A stretch of DNA of 48,139 nucleotides from Pseudomonadota bacterium (GTDB taxonomy: Bacteria > Pseudomonadota > Gammaproteobacteria > Burkholderiales > Burkholderiaceae_C), in contig JAFECU010000294.1 of the NCBI GenBank assembly GCA_018242005.1, positions 1 to 48,139 on the forward strand, written 5' to 3'. The position numbers were made by a program, and so were the translations under genes. This document shows, one piece after another, positions 8,000-17,812 of this stretch (within the stretch, counting starts at the first letter, position 1; each line of letters begins with the position of its first letter). Below the pieces are notes generated by a model. The model saw only the letters and a program-made list of their open reading frames with translations. It did no database searches and was not told the DNA's origin.

Positions 8000-8791
8000 T
8001 CAGCCGCCCAGGATGGCGCTCACGCCGCCATCGACCGCCAGCCACTGGCCGGTGATGTGCTTGCCGGCGTCGCTGGCGTAGAGCAGCGTGATGCCCTTGA
8101 GGTCCTCGTCGTCGCCCAGGCGGCGCAGCGGTGCCTGGGCGGCCATCTTTTCCTCGCCCATGGTCTCGATGAGCACGGTGGCCATCTTGGTCTTGAAGAA
8201 GCCCGGGCAGATGGCGTTCACGCCAATGCCGTAGGCACCCCACTCGCCGGCCAGCGCGCGCGTGAAGTTGAGCACCGCGCCCTTGGACGTGTTGTAGGCA
8301 ATGGTCTTCATCTCCGTGGGATTGCCCGCCAGCCCGGCGATGGAGGCCACGTTGATGATGCGCCCGCTGCGCCGCGCGATCATGCTGCCGCGGGCAATGG
8401 CCTGCGACAGCAGGAAGTAGCCGCGCACGTTGAGGTTCATGACCTTGTCCCAGGCGGCCAGCGGGTGATCCTCGGCCGGCGCGCCCCAGGTGGCGCCGGC
8501 GTTGTTGACCAGGATGTCCACGTCGCCCATGCGCTCGAGCGTCTCGCGGGCCAGACGTGCAATGTCGTCCTCGCGCGCGCAGTCGGCGGCGATCCAGCGC
8601 GCGTCTATGCCGGCGGCCTGCAATTCGGCGCAGGCCTGCTCCAGGTCCTCGGCCTTGCGCGAGCTGAGCATGATGCGTGCACCCGCCTCGCCCAGCGCCT
8701 GAGCCATCTGCAGGCCCAGGCCGCGCGAGCCGCCGGTGACGAGGGCAGTCCTGCCCGTAAGGTCGAAAAGCTGTTGCACGGTGCGTGCCAT
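8000..8791 (-). CDS. SDR family oxidoreductase
   Basis: This 263-residue enzyme is a classical SDR: TGGSRGLG (residues 19-26), NNAG (96-99), and catalytic Ser150, Tyr166, Lys170 (YNTSK). The frame runs on to 8827, but ATG 8791 has an AGAGGAGA ribosome site at good spacing and starts as relatives do (MARTVQQLFDL). It resembles gluconate 5-dehydrogenase/3-oxoacyl reductase-like SDRs. The thioesterase follows 36 nt downstream, so they probably form one transcript. An MFS gene lies divergently upstream. Confidence 0.92.
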   Translation of the reverse strand: MARTVQQLFDLTGRTALVTGGSRGLGLQMAQALGEAGARIMLSSRKAEDLEQACAELQAAGIDARWIAADCAREDDIARLARETLERMGDVDILVNNAGATWGAPAEDHPLAAWDKVMNLNVRGYFLLSQAIARGSMIARRSGRIINVASIAGLAGNPTEMKTIAYNTSKGAVLNFTRALAGEWGAYGIGVNAICPGFFKTKMATVLIETMGEEKMAAQAPLRRLGDDEDLKGITLLYASDAGKHITGQWLAVDGGVSAILGG

Positions 8792-8963
8792 GGTTTGGTC
8801 TCCTCTGATCCGACTGCAAACGACCATTGTGGCGGGCCGCGCCGGCCGCGCCTGTCACCAACGCGATGGGCACCAGCGCCAATCACGATGCCAGGCCGAG
8901 ACGCGGGGCCGCAAGATGGCGTACAAACGACGATTACCCCCGCTTTGCTCGCTGCTGCCGGCC

Positions 8964-10217
8964 ATGCCCTCACCCCACACTCCCCGCTGGTACTTTGGCT
9001 GGAACATCGTGGCCGCGGCCACCGCCATCACCACCCTCACCGTGGGCCTGCGCCTGGGCCTGGGCCCGCTGTTCCTGCCCATGGCCGAAGACCTGGGTTT
9101 CTCGCGCAGCCTGCTGTCGTCCATCGTCGCCGCGGGTATGTTTTGCTATGGTGTGGCCATGCCGCTGGCGGGCTGGCTGGTGGCGCGCCGGGGCACGCGC
9201 TTCGTGCTGCTGGCGGGCACGGCCATGCTGGTGGCGTCCACGCTGTGGGCGGTCAATGCGCGCACGCCGCTGCAGCTGCTGCTGAGCTTTGGCATCCTGA
9301 TGTCCGTGGGCGCGGCCTTCACGAGCCCCGTGGCGCTCACACCCGTGATCAGCCGCTGGTTCAACCGCCGCCGCGGCATGGCGCTGTTCTTCCTGTCCAC
9401 CGGCTCCATGGCTGGCATCGCCATCATGACGCCCGCCCTGGGTCTGGCGCTGCAGCACGCCAGCTGGCAGGCCGCGCTGCTCGGCTTTGCCGCGCTGTTC
9501 ACGGCCATCACCGTGCCCGCGGCGCTGTTCCTGATACGCGACCAGGCCCCGCCCGATGGCGACGCCGCCCTGCCCGGCCTAGCCCGCCAGGCCAACCCCG
9601 TGGCGCCCGCGGCCCAGCACTACACCGTGCTGAAAGCCATGCGGACGGCCACCTTCCTGAAGATCACGCTGGGCCTGTTTGCCTGCGGCTTCAGCATGAA
9701 CCTGCTGGGCACGCATGGCATGCCCATGCTCATGGACCATGGCTTCGACGCCACCACCAGCGCCTTCGGCATAGGCCTGATCGGCCTGGTGGCCATTCCC
9801 AGCACCGTGCTGCTCGGGCGCCTGGCCGATCGCCTGCCACGGCGCAAGCTGCTGGCCGCCATCTACTGCACGCGCGGCGTGGGCTTCTTCGCGCTGCTGC
9901 TGGCCGGCAGCGCGCTGGAGCTGTATGGCACCTCGGTCATAGGCGGCATCGCCTGGGCCGGCGCCATCGCCCTGTCCTCAGCCATCCTCGCCGACAGCTA
10001 CGGCGTGCGCCTGGTGGGCGTGCTCTACGGCTGGGCCTATGTGGGACACCAGCTCGGGGCCATGATCAGTTCCTGGCTGGGCGGCTGGGGCTACGAGCAT
10101 TTCGGCACCCACTGGATCGCCTTCGGCCTGTCGGGCGCGCTGCTGATGCTGGCCGCCGGTGTTGCGCTGCTGCTTCCGGCCAGGGCGGCGCCGGCGTTGG
10201 TCGGCTCAACGACCTGA
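8964..10217 (+). CDS. MFS transporter (monocarboxylate/oxalate-formate-like)
   Basis: This 417-residue membrane protein has twelve predicted helices and begins TPRWYFGWNIVAAATAITTL, the opening typical of OFA/monocarboxylate-type major facilitators (YFGW before helix 1). Other landmarks are RRGTRFVLL in the helix 2-3 loop and RWFNRRRGMALFF. The frame is open further upstream (ATG 8916 also possible), but ATG 8964 places the conserved opening close to the N-terminus. It is divergent from the SDR-thioesterase pair, which suggests import of an organic acid used by those enzymes. Substrate unknown. Confidence 0.88.
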   Translation: MPSPHTPRWYFGWNIVAAATAITTLTVGLRLGLGPLFLPMAEDLGFSRSLLSSIVAAGMFCYGVAMPLAGWLVARRGTRFVLLAGTAMLVASTLWAVNARTPLQLLLSFGILMSVGAAFTSPVALTPVISRWFNRRRGMALFFLSTGSMAGIAIMTPALGLALQHASWQAALLGFAALFTAITVPAALFLIRDQAPPDGDAALPGLARQANPVAPAAQHYTVLKAMRTATFLKITLGLFACGFSMNLLGTHGMPMLMDHGFDATTSAFGIGLIGLVAIPSTVLLGRLADRLPRRKLLAAIYCTRGVGFFALLLAGSALELYGTSVIGGIAWAGAIALSSAILADSYGVRLVGVLYGWAYVGHQLGAMISSWLGGWGYEHFGTHWIAFGLSGALLMLAAGVALLLPARAAPALVGSTT

Positions 10218-10391
10218 GCCATCTCTTTTCGGATGGCGCACGGCGGTAGTGGCCCTGGCGCTGGGAAAGCCTGAGCGCTGCGGGCCGGGCACCGGTCGCG
10301 GACAGCCGCAGAACGCCCAACGTCCGTCAAAGGCTCACGCAGCGACACCTGCTGATTCGTCTTCCCACGGAACGCGATGTATGCCGAGCCC

Positions 10392-10478
10392 TTCATCCCC
10401 GCGAAGGCGGGGATCGACGTGCTGCCAAAGCCGTTGATTCGTCGCGGCAGTGGAGCCTGGCTTTCGCGGGCATGACGA
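10392..10478 (+). repeat. Composite REP-like repeat, copy 2
   Basis: The palindrome ATCCCCGCGAAGGCGGGGAT at 10396-10415 is followed by a spacer (…GCTGCCAAAGCCGTTGATTC…) and a second, more degenerate palindrome ending TTTCGCGGGCATGACG. It matches the reverse complement of the element at 7315-7402. It lies in the gap between the convergent MFS and flavodoxin-like genes (10218-10517), in which I see no gene. Confidence 0.8.
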
Positions 10479-10517
10479 AGCTGAGGCTCTTCACGGCAAA
10501 TCGCGACTTGAGCCCTG

Positions 10518-11024
10518 TCAAAACACGCCCAGTGCCAGCCCTGTGGCCAGGGCCTCGCCCAAGGCGCGGCAACGCTCCAGGTCCGGGCTGCCGATCTGCT
10601 TGGGGGCCAGAATGGCCTCGGGCGTCTGGGCGTGGGTGCAGACGATCAGCGGCTCTGCGACCTCCTTGAGGCGCCAGCCGGTGGCGATGCGCGCGATCTG
10701 GCGCGCGGCGTTCTGGCCGTCACTGCCGGCGCAGATCAGGCTGGCGTAGGGGCGGCCGTTGATGCGGTCGAGAGCGCCGTAGTAGCTGCGGTCGAAAAAA
10801 TCCTTGAGCTGCCCGCTCATGGCCGCCAGGTTCTCGGGCGTGGCAAACACATAGCCGTCCGCGGCCAGCACGTCATCGGCTCCCGCCTGCGCGGCATGCA
10901 GCAGGCGCAGCACTACCGCGGGTTCCGTGGCGGCACCGGCAAGCAAGGCCTCGGCCATCTGGCGCGTGCCGCCGGTCAACGAGTGGTAAACGATCAGCAG
11001 GGTCTTGGACGTGGGCGCATGCAT
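10518..11024 (-). CDS. Flavodoxin/NAD(P)H-dependent oxidoreductase-like flavoprotein
   Basis: This 168-residue protein starts with TLLIVYHSLTGGTRQMAEAL (residues ~8-27), the FMN phosphate-binding loop of the flavodoxin fold, and has FATPENLAAMSGQLKDFFDR, typical of the WrbA/FMN-reductase-like group. It probably binds FMN and transfers electrons from NAD(P)H. The upstream extension of the frame overlaps the thiolase gene and is not real; ATG 11024 directly precedes the conserved fold. It lies 50 nt downstream of the thiolase stop on the same strand, so may be the last gene of the acyl-CoA island. Confidence 0.85.
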   Translation of the reverse strand: MHAPTSKTLLIVYHSLTGGTRQMAEALLAGAATEPAVVLRLLHAAQAGADDVLAADGYVFATPENLAAMSGQLKDFFDRSYYGALDRINGRPYASLICAGSDGQNAARQIARIATGWRLKEVAEPLIVCTHAQTPEAILAPKQIGSPDLERCRALGEALATGLALGVF

Positions 11025-11074
11025 ACGGCAAGCATAGCCAAGTATGGCTTGCGGGCAGCCCCGCCTCTCGACGC

Positions 11075-12256
11075 CTACAGCACCTCGAACACCCCGGCCG
11101 CACCCATGCCCCCGCCTATGCACATGGTCACGCACACGCGCCTGGCCCCGCGGCGCCGGCCCTCGATGAGAGCGTGACCCGTGAGCCGCTGGCCGCTCAC
11201 CCCATAGGGGTGGCCCAGGGCGATGGCGCCACCGTTGACGTTCAGGCGCTCCTGCGGGATGCCCAGTTTGTCGCGGCAGTACAGCACCTGCACGGCGAAG
11301 GCCTCGTTGAGCTCCCACAGGTCGATGTCCTGCACGGTGAGGCCCAGTTTTTTCAGCACCTTGGGCACGGCGAACACGGGGCCGATGCCCATCTCGTCGG
11401 GCTCGCAGCCAGCCACGGCAAAGCCCAGGAAGCGGCCCAGGGGCTTGAGGTTGTTGCGGCTTGCATGGCCCTCGCTGACCACGACGCAGGCACCCGCCCC
11501 GTCGGAGAACTGGCTGGCATTGCCCGCCGCGACCACACCGCCGGGCAGGGCGGGCTTGATGGTGCTGAGGCCTTCCTTGGTGGTGCCCTCGCGCGTGCCT
11601 TCATCACGGTTCACGGTCACCTGCCGCGTGATCAGGCCCAGGGTCTTGTCGGCAATGCCGGCCGTCACGGTGATGGGGGCGATTTCTGCGTCGAACAGGC
11701 CCGCCGCCTGCGCCGCGCAGGCCTTTTGCTGGCTGGCGGCGCCGTATTCGTCCATGGCGTCGCGGCCTATGCCATAGCGCTTGGCCACCTGTTCGGCGGT
11801 TTGCAGCATGTTCCAGTAGAGCTCCGGCTTCTTTGCCTTCAGCAGCGGGTCGGCAAGCATGTGCATGTTGATTTCCTGCTGGACGCAGGAGATGCTCTCC
11901 ACGCCGCCGGCCACATACACCTCACCTTCGCCCGCGACGATGCGCTGAGCAGCGCTGGCGATGGTCTGCAGGCCCGAGGAGCAGAAGCGGTTGATGGTCA
12001 TGCCGGCCGTACTGACCGGCAGGTCCGCGGCCAGCGCAATCTGGCGCGCGATGTTCAGGCCCGTGGCGCCCTCGGGATAGGCGCAGCCCATGATGACGTC
12101 ATCGACTTCGGCGCCGTCGATGCCGGCGCGCAGCACGGCATGCCGCACGGCATGACCGCCCAGCGTGGCGCCATGCGTCATGTTGAAGGAGCCCTTCCAG
12201 CTCTTCGCGAGCGGGGTGCGGGCGGTAGAGACGATCACTGCGGAGGTCATTTTCAA
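11075..12256 (-). CDS. Acetyl-CoA acyltransferase (thiolase)
   Basis: This 393-residue enzyme cleaves 3-ketoacyl-CoA with CoA to give acetyl-CoA and a shortened acyl-CoA. The nucleophilic Cys92 lies in [10 protein letters not shown], His349 in [10 protein letters not shown] and the acid/base Cys379 in CIGGG, so all thiolase residues are present. The motif HPYGVSG (rather than HPLGASG) places it in the broad FadA/FadI-like group. It may start at codon 1 or at Met3. The bifunctional hydratase/dehydrogenase gene ends 80 nt upstream, giving the classic pair of the last beta-oxidation steps. Confidence 0.95.
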   Translation of the reverse strand: MKMTSAVIVSTARTPLAKSWKGSFNMTHGATLGGHAVRHAVLRAGIDGAEVDDVIMGCAYPEGATGLNIARQIALAADLPVSTAGMTINRFCSSGLQTIASAAQRIVAGEGEVYVAGGVESISCVQQEINMHMLADPLLKAKKPELYWNMLQTAEQVAKRYGIGRDAMDEYGAASQQKACAAQAAGLFDAEIAPITVTAGIADKTLGLITRQVTVNRDEGTREGTTKEGLSTIKPALPGGVVAAGNASQFSDGAGACVVVSEGHASRNNLKPLGRFLGFAVAGCEPDEMGIGPVFAVPKVLKKLGLTVQDIDLWELNEAFAVQVLYCRDKLGIPQERLNVNGGAIALGHPYGVSGQRLTGHALIEGRRRGARRVCVTMCIGGGMGAAGVFEVL

Positions 12257-12336
12257 ATTCCTGTTGAGCGTTGTGCGATGAGCGTTTGGCGAACCTGCAT
12301 CGAGCGCCCGGAACGCTCGACGCCGGACGCTCGATT

Positions 12337-14433
<2,097 letters not shown>

Positions 14434-14465
14434 GCTGTCGCTCCTCTGGGGTGCTGGATGGAGAT

Positions 14466-14491
14466 TAAAAACGTACGATCGTGCGTTTTTA
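14466..14491. promoter_or_regulatory. 26-bp palindrome, candidate TetR-family operator
   Basis: Bases 14466-14491 form an inverted repeat centred on CGATCG (14476-14481), with AAAAACG and CGTTTTT wings and only one mismatched pair out of thirteen. The spacing and the ACG-AT-CGT core resemble operators of TetR-type acyl-CoA-responsive repressors. It lies 33 nt upstream of the hydratase/dehydrogenase start on the minus strand, where a promoter would be expected. Confidence 0.6.
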
Positions 14492-14616
14492 TTGCAAGTC
14501 TAGGGGCAGCGATGCCCGTCTTTTGTCACCATTGGGACAGGCCCCGCCCCTGCCGGCAGATGGTCGTTTCTGGCTCGAGCAGAGATTTCCATCCTGTGCG
14601 TCAGAAAGAGCAACGC

Positions 14617-14699
14617 TGCATGGCACGGCCGACATGGTGCTGGCGGGTGCATGCCTCTTTCACCCAACAGGTGAACGCCATTGAAGCCGAAAAAGCCGA
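14617..14699. repeat. ~80-bp dispersed repeat, copy 1
   Basis: The stretch beginning GCATGGCACGGCCGACATGG and ending ACGCCATTGAAGCC aligns over about 80 bases with 33905-33986 (GCATGGCCCGGCCGGCATGG … ACGCCAATGAAGCC), with roughly three quarters of the bases identical by eye. It lies in the 425-base gap between the hydratase/dehydrogenase gene and livF, in which no gene is supported; the same gap also contains the 14811-14857 repeat. Confidence 0.65.
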
Positions 14700-14810
14700 A
14701 TCGACGACCTGGCTGCCGCCCGCATTCGCCTTCGTGGGGACGAAGGGGTTTGCGGGCATTGCCTTCAAGACCAGGCGAGGCCACGGATGGCGCTGCTTGA
14801 ACCTCGTTTC

Positions 14811-14857
14811 TGATAGCAATCTGCGCTTTATGCAAGCGCCTTTCATTGCCATTCGAC
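14811..14857. repeat. Short interspersed repeat (ATAGC…GCGCTT family) at livF 3' end
   Basis: TGATAGCAATCTGCGCTTTA followed by TGCAAGCGCC and ATTGCCATTCGAC fits the same plan as the copies at 7460 and 39482. It ends one base from the livF stop codon and would form a hairpin (TGCGCTT/AAGCGC) at the 3' end of the Liv transcript. Confidence 0.6.
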
Positions 14858-14858
14858 G

Positions 14859-15554
14859 TCACACCTCCAGCCACTCCTTGCGCACATAGGCGTTGGCACG
14901 CAGTTCGTCGGGGCGGCCCTCGAAGACGATGCTGCCGTGGCCCATGACCAGCGCGCGGTCGGAGATGCTCATGGCGATGGTGAGCTTTTGCTCGATGAGC
15001 AGCACCGAGACGCCGCGCTCCTTGAGCCTGACGAGGTAGTCGGCCACGAGCTCGACGATCTTGGGCGCGAGGCCTTCGGTGGGCTCGTCGATGATGATGA
15101 GGTCAGGGTCGCCCATGAGGGTGCGGCACAGGGTCAGCATCTGCTGCTCGCCGCCCGACATCACGCCGGCCTCGACGTCGCGCCGCTCCTTGAGGCGCGG
15201 GAACATGGCGTACATGTCGTCAAAGCCCCAGCGGCTGTTCCTGCCGCTGCCCTTCTGGCCCAGCAGCAGGTTCTGGTGCACGGTCAGGTTGGGAAAGACG
15301 TCGCGGCTCTCCGGCACGTAGCCCAGGCCCAGGTGGGCGATCTCGTAGGCCTTTCTGCCCTTGAGGCTCTGGCCCTTCCAGGCGATGCCACCCTCCCAAT
15401 CCACCAGTCCCATGATGGCCTTGGCCGCCGTGGAGCGACCCGAACCGTTGCGCCCGAGCAGCGCGACGATCTCGCCGGGCCGTACATCGAAGCTCACGCC
15501 ATGCAGCACATGGCTCTTGCCGTAATAGGCGTGCAGACGGTCAATTTGCAGCAT
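14859..15554 (-). CDS. livF: Liv-type ABC transporter ATP-binding protein LivF
   Basis: This 231-residue ATPase is the LivF-type subunit of a branched-chain amino acid-type (HAAT) importer. Its Walker A is GRNGSGRST (residues 34-42), with Arg40 where the canonical Lys stands; the DNA (CGC codon at 15435-15437) confirms this. The Q-loop region, signature MSGGEQQ (132-138), Walker B LIIIDE and the following catalytic Glu are intact. It is the last gene of a five-gene importer with livK, livH, livM and livG. It probably moves an organic acid rather than an amino acid, given the ligase and beta-oxidation neighbours. Confidence 0.92.
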   Translation of the reverse strand: MLQIDRLHAYYGKSHVLHGVSFDVRPGEIVALLGRNGSGRSTAAKAIMGLVDWEGGIAWKGQSLKGRKAYEIAHLGLGYVPESRDVFPNLTVHQNLLLGQKGSGRNSRWGFDDMYAMFPRLKERRDVEAGVMSGGEQQMLTLCRTLMGDPDLIIIDEPTEGLAPKIVELVADYLVRLKERGVSVLLIEQKLTIAMSISDRALVMGHGSIVFEGRPDELRANAYVRKEWLEV

Positions 15555-15599
15555 CGTTGATCTCGGCTCCGTTGTGCAATGCCCACGGCGCGTACCACT

Positions 15600-15722
15600 G
15601 GCGCCGCCCGGGCCGGCGGCCCCCGCGCAAGGGCCGCCCCGCCGCGCCGGGGGCGTCCCCCTGCCCGCTTCGCACGGCGATGCGAGAGCGGGGGGAAGGA
15701 GCGCAGCGACTCAGGGGGGTGT
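15600..15722. repeat. GC-rich palindromic intergenic repeat between livG and livF
   Basis: This segment contains nested GC-rich inverted repeats: GGCGGCCCCCGCGCAAGG against CGCCGGGGGCG, and CCCCCTGCCCGCTTCGCA against GAGAGCGGGGGG. It ends GGAAGGAGCGCAGCGACTCA followed by a G-run. I recognise the last block as a recurrent intergenic motif of Comamonadaceae genomes from memory. It separates two cotranscribed genes (168 nt gap) and could form a strong RNA hairpin between them. Confidence 0.6.
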
Positions 15723-16514
15723 TCACGTCACTCCTCCCGCCTGCTGCGTGGCAATCACCGAGCCCAGGTAGGCCTCCTGCACGCGCGCATTGGCGCGCAC
15801 GGCCTCGGGTGTGTCGAAGGCGATGACCTCGCCATAGACCACCACGGCAATGCGGTCTGCCAGGCCGAAGACCACGCCCATGTCGTGCTCCACGGTCAGC
15901 AAGGTGCGCCCCTCGGTCACCTGTTTGATGAGGTGGATGAAGCGCGTGGTCTCGCTCTTGCTCATGCCAGCCGTGGGCTCGTCGAGCAGGATCACGCTGG
16001 CGCCGCCGGCAATGGTGATGCCGATCTCCAGCGCGCGCTGCTCGGCGTACGTCAGGTTCATGGCCAGGGTGTCGCGCTTCTTGTGCAGGTGGATCATCTC
16101 CATGAGTTGCTCGGCGCGCTCGTTGGCGTCCTGCAGGCGCGACAGAAAGCGCCAGAACGCGTAGCGGTAGCCCAGGCTCCAGAGCACGGCGCAGCGCAGG
16201 TTCTCGAACACGCTCAGGCGGCCGAAGATGTTGGTGATCTGAAAGCTGCGCGACAGGCCCATGCGGTTGATCTCGAAGGGCTTTCTGCCTTCGATGCGCG
16301 CGCCGTGCAGCAACACCTGGCCGCTGGTAGGCGCAAAGCGCCCGCTGATCAGGTTGAACAGCGTGCTCTTGCCCGCGCCATTGGGGCCGATGACGGCCAC
16401 GCGTTCGCCGGCGCGCACGGCGAGATTGGCCCCGCGGATGATTTCCGTCTTGCCAAAGCGCTTGCGCAGATCGATGAGCTCCAGCGCGTGGCCGGCCGCC
16501 TTGTCCGTGGTCAT
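15723..16514 (-). CDS. livG: Liv-type ABC transporter ATP-binding protein LivG
   Basis: This 263-residue ATPase has a canonical Walker A GPNGAGKST (residues 43-51), signature segment NLTYAEQRALEIG, and Walker B VILLDEPTAGMS. The long insertion between Walker A and the signature and the C-terminal VEHDMG…VYGEVIAFDTPEAV are typical of LivG. The frame is open upstream inside livM, but ATG 16514 overlaps the livM stop (TGATG), the usual arrangement for coupled translation. It pairs with LivF, 168 nt downstream across a GC-rich repeat. Confidence 0.93.
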   Translation of the reverse strand: MTTDKAAGHALELIDLRKRFGKTEIIRGANLAVRAGERVAVIGPNGAGKSTLFNLISGRFAPTSGQVLLHGARIEGRKPFEINRMGLSRSFQITNIFGRLSVFENLRCAVLWSLGYRYAFWRFLSRLQDANERAEQLMEMIHLHKKRDTLAMNLTYAEQRALEIGITIAGGASVILLDEPTAGMSKSETTRFIHLIKQVTEGRTLLTVEHDMGVVFGLADRIAVVVYGEVIAFDTPEAVRANARVQEAYLGSVIATQQAGGVT

Positions 16515-17809
16515 CACAATGCCTCCTGGCGCTTGATCTCGTGCTCTATCTCTTCCTGCGCCTCGCCCCATTGGCGCAGAAACTCGCGCCGGCACAGCTC
16601 GAACAGGCCTAGGCCGGTCAGCAGCACGAAGCCGGCGCCAAACCAGCTCGTCAGGCCCCGCGCATTGATGCTTGCGCCGAGGAAGTTCAGCTCGGGCCCG
16701 AGCGCGGCATTGAGCTGCAGGTGGTAGGTCATCTCCACCATGCAGGCGGCGCCCAGCAGGGCCGTGAGGCCCGTGCCAGCAAGTGCCAGATAGGACACCC
16801 ACAGGCGCCCAAACTTGCCGTACTTGGCCAGGCGCAGATTCATCATGATGAGGCTGGCCACGCCACCGGGCGCATACATCACCATGAACAGGAACACCAG
16901 CCCCAGGTACAGCAGCCAGGCCTTGGAGAGCTCGGACAGCAGCACCGAGGCCAGCACCAGCAGCACGGCGCCGATGATGGGGCCGAAGAAGAACGTCGCC
17001 CCGCCCAGGAAGGTGAACAGCAGATAGCCGCCCGAGCGCACCATGCTGACGCTGTCGGCACCCGTGACGATCTCGAAATTGATAGCTGCCAGCGCCCCTC
17101 CCACGCCCGCAAAAAACCCTGCGATGCAGAACGCCCGGTAGCGCACCTGCTGCGTGTCATAGCCCATGAATTCCACGCGCTCGGGGTTGTCGCGCACGGC
17201 GTTGAGGATGCGCCCGAGCGGCGTGCCGGTAAACGCGAACATGGCGGCGGTGCAGACAAAGCAGTAGGCGGCGATCAGGTAGTACACCTCGATGCCCGGG
17301 CCGAAGGTGATGCCCAGCAAGGGCTGGCCGTAAACGCGGTCCGTGGTCACGCCGCCCTCGCCGCCGAAGAACTCGGGGAACATCAGCGCCATAGCGGCGA
17401 TCAGCTCGCCTATGCCCAGCGTGATCATGGCGAAGGTGGTGCCCGACTTCTTGGTCGTCACATAGCCCAGCAGCACGGCAAAGAACAGGCCGGCGAGCCC
17501 GCCCACCAGGGGCATGAGCACCAGCGGCACGGGCAGCTCGCCGCGCCCGGCCATGTTGATGGCGTGGATGGTGATGAACGAGCCCAGCCCGGTGTAGACC
17601 GCATGGCCGAAGCTGAGCATGCCGCCCTGCCCCAGCAGCATGTTGTAGGACAGGCAGATGATGATGAGGTAGCCCATCTGCGAGAGCATGGTCAGCGCCA
17701 GGCTGCTGGTGAACACATGGGGCGCGGCAATGAGCAGCAGCGCGAACAGCGTCCAGACGATGAAGCGCCCCACGTTCCAGGGCTTGAAGCGGTAATGCGT
17801 GGCGGCCAT
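16514..17809 (-). CDS. livM: Liv-type ABC transporter permease LivM, with C-terminal membrane extension
   Basis: This 431-residue inner-membrane protein has the LivM landmarks: SYNMLLGQGGMLSFGHAVY (near residue 55), a long cytoplasmic loop with TPLGRILNAVRDNPERVEFM, and the closing YAPGGVASLI. After that point about 115 residues continue with two additional predicted helices (YLALAGTGLTALLGAACMV and FGAGFVLLTGLGLFELC) and a charged tail, which ordinary LivM proteins lack. The start lies three nt after the livH stop. The segment coding FAGVGGALAAINFEI contains a partial copy of the interspersed ATAGCTGCCAGCGC repeat. Confidence 0.93.
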   Translation of the reverse strand: MAATHYRFKPWNVGRFIVWTLFALLLIAAPHVFTSSLALTMLSQMGYLIIICLSYNMLLGQGGMLSFGHAVYTGLGSFITIHAINMAGRGELPVPLVLMPLVGGLAGLFFAVLLGYVTTKKSGTTFAMITLGIGELIAAMALMFPEFFGGEGGVTTDRVYGQPLLGITFGPGIEVYYLIAAYCFVCTAAMFAFTGTPLGRILNAVRDNPERVEFMGYDTQQVRYRAFCIAGFFAGVGGALAAINFEIVTGADSVSMVRSGGYLLFTFLGGATFFFGPIIGAVLLVLASVLLSELSKAWLLYLGLVFLFMVMYAPGGVASLIMMNLRLAKYGKFGRLWVSYLALAGTGLTALLGAACMVEMTYHLQLNAALGPELNFLGASINARGLTSWFGAGFVLLTGLGLFELCRREFLRQWGEAQEEIEHEIKRQEAL

Positions 17810-17812
17810 GCG

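Noticed and set aside
7315-10478. Regularly repeated GC-rich palindromes as a CRISPR array
   Set aside because: Copies are single, kilobases apart and in both orientations, with no unit-spacer periodicity.
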